The position numbers were made by a program, and so were the translations under genes. DNA of 5,782 nt from Bacteroidia bacterium (GTDB taxonomy: Bacteria > Bacteroidota > Bacteroidia > Bacteroidales > Azobacteroidaceae). Positions 1-5,594 of this stretch are shown here, piece by piece; position 1 is the first letter of the stretch; each line of letters begins with the position of its first letter. The notes beneath the pieces were generated by a model. That model was not told the DNA's origin. It made no database searches and saw only the letters and a list, made by a program, of their open reading frames with translations. The stretch is taken from positions 1 to 5,782 of the forward strand of contig BNTU01000157.1 in NCBI GenBank assembly GCA_025996835.1, written 5' to 3'.

Positions 1-91
1 TATCTGGTTGTCTCTATCGTTCTACCCTTTCCCGATTAGCTCACAAAAATACAAAATTTGTGAATAATCGACTCCTCAACATTTCTCGCTG

Positions 92-99
92 CAAAGGTA
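92..99 (-). promoter_or_regulatory. Leftward Bacteroidota-type -7 promoter element
   Basis: Read on the minus strand these bases are TACCTTTG followed by CAGCG, matching the TAnnTTTG -7 consensus of the Bacteroidota primary sigma factor. Transcription would start near 85-88 and run off the left edge. I do not see a good -33 TTG. The -33 position falls inside the solo IS-end repeat at 101-138, so that repeat may have replaced the original upstream sequence. Confidence 0.5.
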
Positions 100-100
100 C

Positions 101-138
101 GAGGTCGTTTTGTTAAGAAAATTAGGTAAAAATGAGGT
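101..138 (+). repeat. Solo copy of the IS terminal repeat (right-end orientation)
   Basis: These 38 bases align without gaps to the outer 38 bases of the right end of the insertion element (1978-2015), with 32 identities. The last 20 bases, including TTAGGTAAAAATGAGGT, are identical. Base 106 is C, as in the left-end copy, so the solo copy is not simply derived from the right end. No transposase gene lies beside it, so it is either a remnant of a deleted copy or a non-autonomous end. Its outer edge faces right. Confidence 0.75.
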
Positions 139-244
139 CGCATAACAATAAACTTACACCACGTCCCCCCCACATTTAACTTATCCGTACCAAACGTTAT
201 AGAGCCATTTTTAATGCGTTGACCCTGCTCGATTTTGTTTTTTT

Positions 245-275
245 TTCGTTATCTATCGAATTTTTATTAACTTTG
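245..275 (+). promoter_or_regulatory. Bacteroidota-type promoter for the 299 frame
   Basis: TAACTTTG at 268-275 matches the TAnnTTTG -7 element. TTCG at 245-248, 19 bases upstream, is a one-mismatch candidate for the TTTG -33 element. The predicted start near 281 leaves a short A/T-rich leader before the ATG at 299. This promoter could also carry transcription into the DNA-glycosylase-like gene at 573, which has no obvious promoter of its own. Confidence 0.55.
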
Positions 276-298
276 CGGCGATTTTATTTGTATAAATA

Positions 299-571
299 AT
301 GGAACGATTAAAGAAGTTGGGAATAATTCCAGTGAATACGGATATTTTATACTCGTTGTATAGCGACTTGAATAATCCGGATAAGAAGTTATCCGAATTA
401 GAGCGAAAGGGGCTTATAATTCGGCAATGTGCTGAGGTGGGAAGGAAGAAAGGGGAATTGGGGTTGTTGTTGAATTTTGGAAAGAAACTCAAAATTCGCC
501 GTAAAGCATTTGATAACAGTAGAAAGAAAATGTTTTGTAAGCACGCAAATAACACAGATATTAAAATTTAG
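299..571 (+). pseudogene. AbiEi-like antitoxin, N-terminal remnant
   Basis: Roughly the first 42 codons (299-424) read like the N-terminal winged-helix part of Bacteroidota AbiEi-family (type IV toxin-antitoxin) antitoxins. They open with MERLKKLGIIPVNTD, continue with a helix ending in YSDLNN, and then LSELERKGLIIR, where a 'RLKRGLYVV'-like strand would normally follow. Here the sequence turns after IIR into basic low-complexity residues, and the frame ends at 571 inside the leader of the next gene, giving only 90 residues where the family usually has about 200. The central and C-terminal regions are therefore missing. A good promoter element sits just upstream. The AbiEii-like fragment at 1279 supports this reading, because the two genes are normally adjacent in an operon. 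The family call comes from remembered motif resemblance; a short unrelated helix-turn-helix protein is the alternative. If translated, the 90-residue product could still fold as an isolated winged helix. Confidence 0.5.
540..559 (+). repeat. Left inverted repeat of the DNA-glycosylase cassette
   Basis: The bases AGCACGCAAATAACACAGAT match the reverse complement of 1245-1264 at 17 of 20 positions, and all three differences are A in this copy where the other has G. The repeat ends 13 bases before the ATG at 573. It consists of two related 9-base units (CACGCAAAT, AACACAGAT). Similar CACGCAGAT-type units occur as dispersed intergenic repeats in various bacterial genomes; that link is from memory. 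Confidence 0.6.
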
Positions 572-572
572 A

Positions 573-1244
573 ATGATGACAAAAGAAGAAATTACAAATA
601 GGGCAAAAGATATTAGAGATAATTTAAAAGAAAAATCTCAATATTGTCGATATAATGAGATTAATACAAAATTAGATGTTATTCCACCTTTCGTTGGGAA
701 TGATGAAATAAAATTGATAATTATTGGACAAGACCCAACTGTGCAAAATTCAGAATCAAGAAAAAACATAAAATGCACTTTGAATTTAGACAAATCAAAT
801 TCTTTAAGAACATACATTGAATTTATCTGCAATAAATTACAGATTAGTGTTGATGATAATGTTTACGCTACGAATGTTTTTAAATATTTTTATTCAAAAC
901 CACCTGCTCAAACAATGTGTGTTTTATATGAGCACCTAATGGATAATTTGGCTTTGTTGAAAGAGGAAATAAAGCAATATCAAAAAGCAATAATAATCAC
1001 ATTGGGAGAACCTGTATTAAAATTATTGACAACAGAAAAAGAGGAAGTAAAGAGATATTGGGGATATAATAGAATTAATAACGAGACGAGATGCGATAAA
1101 AACAAATTTCAAGTATGTGAAAACAATAAACTTGAAAGGAATTTTTATGTCTTGCCTCACGTTGATTATAAAAGAAAAATATTTTACAAAGAAAATATTT
1201 GTGATTATTTAAATTATATAAAAGAATCTGCGAAAATCCATTAA
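573..1244 (+). CDS. Uracil-DNA glycosylase superfamily protein
   Basis: This 223-residue protein has the landmarks of the UDG superfamily in order. They are the water-activating loop KLIIIGQDPT (47-56, with D54 as in GQDPYH of family 1), a central ATNVFKYF...KPPA segment (99-112, corresponding to the usual 'N...PP' region), a strand-turn IITLGEPVLKLL (141-152), and the late LPHVDY loop (194-199) with H196 where the family has its catalytic or DNA-intercalating His loop. The family removes uracil or related damaged bases from DNA. Here T56 replaces the Tyr of GQDPY and the His loop lacks the usual Pro-Ser, so substrate specificity cannot be assumed. I chose ATG 573 because the in-frame TTG at 477 would read through the AbiEi remnant and the left repeat, and similarity begins only after 573. 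The gene is strikingly AT-rich: hand-counted 60-base lines give 22-25% GC, against 37-60% in the lipoprotein gene. It is bracketed by inverted repeats, which suggests horizontal acquisition. It may take part in repair or in defence against modified phage DNA; the latter is inference from the neighbourhood. Confidence 0.75.
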   Translation: MMTKEEITNRAKDIRDNLKEKSQYCRYNEINTKLDVIPPFVGNDEIKLIIIGQDPTVQNSESRKNIKCTLNLDKSNSLRTYIEFICNKLQISVDDNVYATNVFKYFYSKPPAQTMCVLYEHLMDNLALLKEEIKQYQKAIIITLGEPVLKLLTTEKEEVKRYWGYNRINNETRCDKNKFQVCENNKLERNFYVLPHVDYKRKIFYKENICDYLNYIKESAKIH

Positions 1245-1264
1245 ATCTGCGTCATCTGCGTGCT
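1245..1264 (+). repeat. Right inverted repeat of the DNA-glycosylase cassette
   Basis: This repeat starts at the base after the stop codon of the glycosylase-like gene. It contains two nearly identical 9-base units in tandem, ATCTGCGTC and ATCTGCGTG. Its reverse complement matches 540-559 at 17 of 20 positions. In an mRNA the two copies could pair and close a stem around the whole coding region, and this copy alone could mark the cassette boundary. Confidence 0.6.
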
Positions 1265-1278
1265 AAAACAGTAAAAAT

Positions 1279-1419
1279 ATGAATCCAATTTTTGAAAATA
1301 TGCTCTCGCGTTACGAATGGCAACGCCATCGACGAAGTCAAATACACACAAAGGACGATTACACCAACGCCCTGCACGAAGTGATGTATGGGGAACAACC
1401 TCATTTTTACCTAATTTAA
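1279..1419 (+). pseudogene. AbiEii-like nucleotidyltransferase toxin, N-terminal remnant
   Basis: A 46-codon frame starts MNPIFENMLSRYE and continues IHTKDDYTNALHEVM before a stop at 1417-1419. This strongly resembles the opening of Bacteroidota AbiEii/AbiGii toxins, where a short 'LxRY...DDYxNALxEVxQEI' segment precedes the GGT...DLDF nucleotidyltransferase core. None of the catalytic core is present: the frame runs into the left end of the insertion element at 1397, and its last residues and stop codon come from that element. I found no continuation after the right end at 2016, so the body of the gene was lost rather than only interrupted. The residues WQRHRRSQ (about 1318-1341) look like extra material between RYE and IHTKDDY. 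The fragment lacks the toxin's catalytic residues and should be inactive. Confidence 0.6.
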
Positions 1420-1480
1420 ACAACAGAACGACCTCAGTAGCAAATAGATAACATATAACCCCCAACCTCATTACCTCATT
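1397..1480 (+). repeat. Left terminal inverted repeat of the IS
   Basis: This 84-base end carries the hexamer ACCTCA at 1398, 1431, 1465 and 1473, plus a related ACCTAA at 1409. The inner 16 bases, ACCTCATTACCTCATT, are an 8-base direct repeat ending four bases before the transposase ATG. TCATT (1476-1480) can pair with AATGA (1484-1488) in a small hairpin covering the start codon. Confidence 0.8.
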
Positions 1481-1484
1481 AAAA

Positions 1485-1937
1485 ATGAAAGTAGAATACA
1501 ATAATCTTTACACGCATTTTGTTTTTACAACATTGAACAGAATGCCAATCATTTTGGAAAAATTCCGCGATAGAATTGAAAAATATATTACGGGAATTGT
1601 GAATAACAACGGCTGCAAAATGTATTCGATTTACGCCAATCCCGAACATGTACATTTTTTTGTATCTCGTGCGCCTCAATTGGACGAAGAAACATTGGCA
1701 ACAATCATTGCCAATAGTTCTGAAAAATTTATCAACGACAATCGCTTGTGTGTTGGGCTTTTTCAATGGCAACAATCATGTTCGGCATTTTCGGTTTCCA
1801 AACGGAATATACACGATTTGTGTGTTTATATTGAAAATCAAAAAGAGCACCACGCCACAAAAGAAACTTTTGAGCAAGAATATGAAGGATATGTCAAATT
1901 TTATCAACAAACCATTCGCAAGAAAACAAATGAATGA
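1485..1937 (+). CDS. tnpA: IS200/IS605-family Y1 (HUH) transposase
   Basis: This 150-residue protein is full length for the Y1 transposase family (PF01797 type). It starts with the usual basic, aromatic strand (NNLYTHFVFTTLNR, 6-19). The metal-binding HUH motif is P-E-H-V-H-F at 53-58, with H55 and H57. The catalytic tyrosine helix is VYIENQKEHH (114-123), with nucleophile Y115 and metal-ligand Q119. The stretch between them contains NSSEKFIN and F-Q-W-Q, common in Bacteroidota members. Such enzymes act as dimers on single-stranded DNA hairpins, forming a 5'-phosphotyrosine link and excising or inserting a circular single strand. All key residues are present, so it may be active. ATG 1485 is the first in-frame start after the left repeat. 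The TGA stop (1935-1937) lies inside the right repeat. I see no strong promoter or ribosome-binding site, in keeping with the low expression typical of such genes. A REP-associated transposase (RAYT) is the main alternative subfamily. Confidence 0.9.
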   Translation: MKVEYNNLYTHFVFTTLNRMPIILEKFRDRIEKYITGIVNNNGCKMYSIYANPEHVHFFVSRAPQLDEETLATIIANSSEKFINDNRLCVGLFQWQQSCSAFSVSKRNIHDLCVYIENQKEHHATKETFEQEYEGYVKFYQQTIRKKTNE

Positions 1938-2016
1938 GGTAATGAGGTCGGTTTTGTGGGTGTAATCATTTGCTACTGAGGTTGTTCTGTTGTTTAAATT
2001 AGGTAAAAATGAGGTT
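1933..2016 (+). repeat. Right terminal inverted repeat of the IS
   Basis: This is the mirror of 1397-1480 with the same total length. The inner AATGAGGTAATGAGGT (1933-1948) contains the transposase stop codon. The outer 49 bases (1968-2016) differ from the left end at one position: T at 1983, opposite G at 1430. The outer 38 bases are also present, diverged, at 101-138. Confidence 0.8.
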
Positions 2017-2331
2017 TTGAAATCTGCTGATTTTCGATTTTGCAAACAATAATATATACAAAAAGGGGGGGGCTGTGCATTTCCCAATCATTCGCCTCAG
2101 TCGTCGAACCATCAATGATTCTGCATCTATATTAAAAAGTTGCCACTCGTATTCGCTCACTCTTCGAGCAAATATCGGACGGCAACGGGAGGCAATTTTT
2201 TTAAGCAATTTTCATATTTCCGCGCTTTTTTAGGTTAAATAGTATTAATTATTATCAATCTGCCGAAATGCGTGCTGTGGGTATGCAAATAATGCCTACC
2301 TTTGCGGATAATCATTATAAATTATAATAAA
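2017..2331. other. Intergenic region between the IS and the lipoprotein operon
   Basis: I see no supported gene. The stretch contains a G8 run (2065-2072) and then about 140 bases (2075-2215) open on both strands. The minus-strand frame 2208-1999 reads through the IS right end and is not recognisable as a protein family. The last 60 bases hold the promoter and leader of the lipoprotein gene. The open part could be a remnant of an older gene next to the IS insertion. Confidence 0.5.
2276..2304 (+). promoter_or_regulatory. Promoter of the lipoprotein operon
   Basis: TACCTTTG at 2297-2304 is a clean TAnnTTTG -7 element followed by CGG. A weak -33 candidate, TGTG at 2276-2279, sits 17 bases upstream. 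Transcription should begin near 2310, about 20 bases before the ATG at 2332. The in-frame TTG at 2302 lies inside this element and therefore cannot be the translation start. Confidence 0.7.
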
Positions 2332-2357
2332 ATGAATAAAATATCTGTGAAATTAGT
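2319..2357 (+). repeat. Leader and signal-peptide-start repeat, copy 1
   Basis: These 39 bases match 5357-5395 at 36 positions and cover the A/T-rich leader (TTATAATAAAATG) and the first codons of the lipoprotein gene. Both copies encode M-(N/K)-K-I-S-V-K-L-V. The match stops abruptly after codon 8-9, although both proteins continue with hydrophobic signal sequences. Confidence 0.75.
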
Positions 2358-5300
2358 ATTGTTTATAATTGGCTGTATAGCATGTGGCTGTACGGGATTA
2401 GTTTCGCCTGATGGCGACAGTCAGTATCAGGATTTTTCGCCCGATGGTGTTCCGTTTGTTGTTGCCGACAGTTCGTGGAATGTGGACAGTGTGGGTAATC
2501 ATCGGGCGGTGGTTTCGGTGACGGATGCGAAGCAAAACGCCGTTGTTGCGACCTTGCCGTGGCGACGTTCGGATATGCGTCCCGAAACCAAGCGGGTGGT
2601 GGTGAAAAATGCTGCTTCCGGTGAGGAAGTTAAAAATGTGAGCCTGCTTGAATTTTCTTCGGAAAAAGGCGTGATTGCCTTTCAACCGGAAGCCGGTGCG
2701 GGAACCTATTATATTTATTATCTGCCCTATAAATTCCGAACCGGATATGATGATGCCCGCTATGGAAAACCGTGGAATGATTATTTGCCACCGGAATATG
2801 CAACCGATTCCGAATGGGAAAACGGAGTAAAAGCGCAATGGGCAACGCTGCCGGAAGCGAAAGTAGAACGGATTGAATCAAGGTCTCGATTTGATTTCTT
2901 TACCCCGATGGGACTAATCGCCACCGGAAAAGAACTACAAACGCTTAAAGAGCAACATCCCGGCGATTTTGTTGTATTTCCCGAAGACCGCGCTTTTCCT
3001 ATCCGGCTGACAACGATTCCTGCGCGTTGGGCGAGCAAGGCGTATAACACAGGATTGAAAGCCCTTGCCTTTGAAGGATATGCCTTGCCCAACGAATATT
3101 ACACTTGGCAAATTGGCTTGTGGGCGTCTCAGAAGAAATTGGAGACGGTCAATCTGCAATTCGGCAATTTCACGCACAGTTCGGGAAAAAGCGTGCTTTC
3201 GGCGGAAGAAATCACCTGCTTTAATTTGGGAGGCACCAATTGGGATGGCAAACCTGTTCAATTTACGGTGAATGTTCCCCAAGACAATGTCCAAGCCTTG
3301 TGGTGCGGGTTGCAAATCCCTGAAAATATTCAAGGTGGAGAATATAAGGGAACGGTTACTGTTTCGGCAGAAAATGCAAAGCCGCAAGTGGTGGATGTCG
3401 TGATTCATGTTGGCAAAAAATTGCTTGCCGATAAGGGCGACGGCGATTTATGGCGCCATGCACGGCTCCGGTGGCTCAATTCGACTATCGGCATGGACGA
3501 TTTACCCGTAGCACCGTATCAAAAAATGTCGTTCGACGGTCGTACTGTTACCGCTACCGGCAAGACCGTCCTTGTAAACACTAACGGACTGCCCCAATCC
3601 ATAGAAATTAACGGACTTCATGTACTTGAAAAGCCGATGGAATTTGTGGTGAGTACCGCAAACGGGAAAATCCCGTTTACGGCAGACAATGTGACGATGG
3701 AGAAAAAAGCAGACGGTCTTATCCGGTGGAATGCTTCGGCAATCCGCGACGGTTTGAAATTTGACTGTGAAGCATCTATGGAATACGACGGCTATCTCCG
3801 TTACCATGTCCGATTATCGGCAGACAAGAAAATACCGGTTCAAAACATCCAATTAATCACTAACTATACCCCTTCTGCTTCCGAATATTTTATGGGAACA
3901 GGTTTTAAAGGCGGATACCGTCCGGCAAATTACACATGGGACTGGAAGGGCCCTTGGGATAGTTACTGGACGGGCGGTGCTTTGTCCGGATTGCATGTGG
4001 AATTTAGGGGTGGAAGTTATCATGGTCCCTTGATTAACGATTATAAACCTGCTCCTCCTGCCGTGTGGGAAAATGCCGGGCGGGGGCGCATATCCGTCAA
4101 CGGTGCTCCCGGCGGGTCGGCAACGGTGGTTACCTCAACCGGAAGCAATGTGATTTCGAGCACGCCTTTGGATTTTGAATTTGCCCTGTTGGTGACACCG
4201 GTGAAACCCGTCGATCCGGCAAAACATTTCTCGGAAAGATATTATCACGGCAGTTCGGAAAGTTTTGCCAAAGCAGCCGGGGAAGGTGCCAATATTGCCA
4301 ATATACACCATGCTCAGACCTTGAATCCGGTTATCAATTATCCATATATTGTGAGGGAGCCGCTGAAGGAATATATACGGGAGCAACATGCCGCCGACCG
4401 GAAAGTGAAACTCTATTACACCATTCGGGAGCAAACCACGCATACGGTTGAAGTCTATGCTTTGAAAAGTCTGAACCACGAAATATTTACTGCCGGGGTC
4501 GGCTACGGAACGCCTTGGAATTGTGAACATCTGATAGATGATTACAAACCTGCGTGGTACACCGAACTGCCCGGTCAAAATCCTGATGCAGCACTTGTCC
4601 TGACCGGATTCTCCCGCTGGATTAACTATTATCTGGAAGGATTGCGCTGGATGTTTGAGAATTATGAAATAGACGGCATCTATATGGACGATGTTTCGTT
4701 CGACCGCGAAGTAATGAAGCGGATGCGTAAAATCATGGCACAATACCGTCAGGGAGCGCTGATTGACTTACATTCCAATACCGGTTATTCCATTGGACCG
4801 GCAAATCAATACACCGACTTTTTCCCGTATGTGGACAGGCTTTGGTTCGGAGAAAGTTTTCGTTACAACCAAATGATGCCGGATGAATGGTTTGCGACCT
4901 TTTCCGGCATCCCGTTCGGACAGATGAGCGAAATGCTTCAGGATGGCGGCAACCGTTATCTGGGTATGGTGTATGGCGCGACCGCCCGCCATTCGTGGAC
5001 AGACGATACTCATTCGCCCGTCCCCGTATGGAACGTTTGGAAATCGTTTGGAATAGAAAAGGCTGAAATGCTTGGTTATTGGAACGAAGCCTGCCCCGTG
5101 AAGACCAATCACCCGAATGTGAAGGCAACGGCTTACGTCCGCGAAGGCAAAACGCTGATAAGCATCGGTAATTTTGACGACAAAGACCAACAAGTGCGCT
5201 TGTCGTTCGATTGGGCGAAGTTGGGGCTTGACCCGTCGAAGGCGGTATTGGAAGCACCTTTTGTGAAAAACTTCCAAAAGGAACAGATATTTCAGATTAA

Positions 5301-5358
5301 CGAGAGTATTCCTGTGAAAAGTAAGGAGGGGTGGTTGTTGATTTTGGGGAATAAATAA
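2332..5358 (+). CDS. DUF6067/GH123-like glycoside hydrolase lipoprotein
   Basis: The protein is 1008 residues from ATG 2332. It opens with a lipoprotein-type signal, MNKISVKLVLFIIGC, then cysteines at 15, 18 and 20; C18 or C20 is the likely lipidated residue, so the mature protein should sit on the membrane, probably facing the surface or periplasm. Beta-rich N-terminal modules follow. The segment ALWCGLQIPENIQGGEYKG (about 321-339) resembles the 'PxGxYxGxv' strand of DUF6067/GH123-N proteins. A Trp/Gly-rich stretch (GGYRP...WDWKGPWDSYW, about 527-547) leads into a probable TIM barrel. Barrel signatures are KLYYTIREQT, DGIYMDDVSFDRE (D786, D787), LIDLHSN (810-816) and RLWFGESF (E841); the acidic residues at strand ends are the candidate catalytic pair. 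A C-terminal beta-sandwich (from about 920) contains ISIGNFDDKDQQVRLSF. The substrate is unknown; GH123 enzymes cleave N-acetylgalactosaminides, but equivalence is not shown here. The gene lies 11 bases upstream of a ricin-lobe protein, probably in one transcript. GC content is near 37-60% by line, unlike the AT-rich left half. Confidence 0.75.
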   Translation: MNKISVKLVLFIIGCIACGCTGLVSPDGDSQYQDFSPDGVPFVVADSSWNVDSVGNHRAVVSVTDAKQNAVVATLPWRRSDMRPETKRVVVKNAASGEEVKNVSLLEFSSEKGVIAFQPEAGAGTYYIYYLPYKFRTGYDDARYGKPWNDYLPPEYATDSEWENGVKAQWATLPEAKVERIESRSRFDFFTPMGLIATGKELQTLKEQHPGDFVVFPEDRAFPIRLTTIPARWASKAYNTGLKALAFEGYALPNEYYTWQIGLWASQKKLETVNLQFGNFTHSSGKSVLSAEEITCFNLGGTNWDGKPVQFTVNVPQDNVQALWCGLQIPENIQGGEYKGTVTVSAENAKPQVVDVVIHVGKKLLADKGDGDLWRHARLRWLNSTIGMDDLPVAPYQKMSFDGRTVTATGKTVLVNTNGLPQSIEINGLHVLEKPMEFVVSTANGKIPFTADNVTMEKKADGLIRWNASAIRDGLKFDCEASMEYDGYLRYHVRLSADKKIPVQNIQLITNYTPSASEYFMGTGFKGGYRPANYTWDWKGPWDSYWTGGALSGLHVEFRGGSYHGPLINDYKPAPPAVWENAGRGRISVNGAPGGSATVVTSTGSNVISSTPLDFEFALLVTPVKPVDPAKHFSERYYHGSSESFAKAAGEGANIANIHHAQTLNPVINYPYIVREPLKEYIREQHAADRKVKLYYTIREQTTHTVEVYALKSLNHEIFTAGVGYGTPWNCEHLIDDYKPAWYTELPGQNPDAALVLTGFSRWINYYLEGLRWMFENYEIDGIYMDDVSFDREVMKRMRKIMAQYRQGALIDLHSNTGYSIGPANQYTDFFPYVDRLWFGESFRYNQMMPDEWFATFSGIPFGQMSEMLQDGGNRYLGMVYGATARHSWTDDTHSPVPVWNVWKSFGIEKAEMLGYWNEACPVKTNHPNVKATAYVREGKTLISIGNFDDKDQQVRLSFDWAKLGLDPSKAVLEAPFVKNFQKEQIFQINESIPVKSKEGWLLILGNK

Positions 5359-5395
5359 TTTATAATAAAATGAAAAAAATATCTGTAAAATTAGT
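5357..5395 (+). repeat. Leader and signal-peptide-start repeat, copy 2
   Basis: This is the second copy of the 39-base leader repeat, beginning within the stop codon of the lipoprotein gene and running to codon 8-9 of the small lectin-like gene. It has three mismatches to 2319-2357. It supplies the whole intergenic spacer and the start codon context. Confidence 0.75.
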
Positions 5396-5588
5396 TCTTC
5401 CCGTTCTTGGCTTGTTGCTTTGCACAAAAGCCGTGTCACAGGAGATAAAATCGACTGAATTGTACAAAATAGTCAGTCCTGCCGGTTGGGTGATTGATAA
5501 TCGGCAAAGTATGCAAAACGAAGCCGGCTTGTTTCTGGCGCAGGATAACGCCACAGACGAGGGGCAACTTTGGCAAATAATGATTTAA
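5370..5588 (+). CDS. Small secreted protein with one ricin-type lectin lobe
   Basis: This 72-residue protein begins with a classical export signal, MKKISVKLVLPVLGLLLC then TKAVS, with a likely signal-peptidase-I cut after S23 (A21-V22-S23 before Q24). C18 is preceded by L rather than G or A, so lipidation is less likely. The mature part of about 49 residues has the signature of a single ricin-B beta-trefoil lobe: LYKIVSPAGWVIDN (31-44), a middle N-x-x-G-L-F-L-A-Q-D (50-59), and the closing Q-x-W motif GQLWQI (65-70). Full ricin domains have three such lobes, so this is either a minimal lectin or the N-terminal stub of a larger RICIN protein cut short by a stop. A terminator follows at once, so if truncated the remainder has been deleted, not only frameshifted. 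The gene is 11 bases downstream of the glycoside-hydrolase-like gene, so co-expression and a glycan-binding role are plausible. It starts at the ATG whose context duplicates that of the upstream gene. Confidence 0.7.
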   Translation: MKKISVKLVLPVLGLLLCTKAVSQEIKSTELYKIVSPAGWVIDNRQSMQNEAGLFLAQDNATDEGQLWQIMI

Positions 5589-5594
5589 TTACAA

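Larger units (their letters stand above)
1..298. other. Intergenic region with divergent promoters and a solo IS end
   Basis: I see no convincing gene in this stretch. It holds a leftward TAnnTTTG promoter element (92-99), a solo copy of the end of the downstream insertion element (101-138), a C7 run at 165-171, and a rightward promoter element (268-275) just before the first reading frame. A small inverted repeat, CACAAA (42-47) with TTTGTG (57-62), would lie in the leader of the leftward transcript, whose gene must begin beyond the left edge. A 100-codon frame on the opposite strand at 253-555 is low-complexity and is a shadow. Confidence 0.6.
1397..2016 (+). mobile_element. 620-bp IS200/IS605-like element with 84-nt inverted ends
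   Basis: The element is defined by inverted terminal repeats 1397-1480 and 1933-2016 around a single Y1 transposase gene. The outer 49 bases of the two ends match at 48 positions, the next 19 bases have diverged, and the inner 16 bases are identical. Outside 1397 and 2016 the similarity stops at once (C against A after complementing). I see no clear target duplication, as expected for single-strand HUH transposition. There is no tnpB or IscB-like accessory gene. The insertion truncates the AbiEii-like fragment on the left. The true cleavage sites may lie a few bases outside the repeats. Confidence 0.75.

Noticed and set aside
42..62. CACAAA...TTTGTG inverted repeat as a terminator or operator
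   Set aside because: The six-bp A/T-rich stem with a 9-base loop is too weak to support a specific function without more context.
477..572. Upstream extension of the glycosylase-like gene from a TTG at 477, adding 32 residues
   Set aside because: The extension reads through the AbiEi-remnant region and the left inverted repeat; superfamily-like sequence starts only after the ATG at 573.
515..1273. The 7-mer AACAGTA at 515-521 and 1267-1273 as a target duplication of the cassette
   Set aside because: The left copy lies 18 bases outside the left repeat while the right copy is only two bases outside the right repeat, and a 7-mer in A/T-rich DNA can recur by chance.
2065..2072. G8 run (and the C7 run at 165-171) as phase-variation switches
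   Set aside because: Neither lies in a reading frame or in a promoter spacer; the G8 run is over 200 bases upstream of the promoter at 2297.
1999..2208. Minus-strand 69-residue frame upstream of the lipoprotein gene
   Set aside because: It overlaps the IS right end, matches no family I recognise, has no promoter element, and the opposite strand is equally open over the same stretch.
2302..2331. TTG start at 2302 for the lipoprotein gene
   Set aside because: It lies within the TACCTTTG promoter element and would put a non-signal-like stretch before the lipoprotein signal; ATG 2332 shares its leader with the ATG at 5370.
2398..5439. Several long minus-strand frames opposite the lipoprotein and lectin genes
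   Set aside because: They lie antisense to a clear protein-coding frame, show no family motifs and have no promoter elements; they are shadows of the moderate-GC coding strand.
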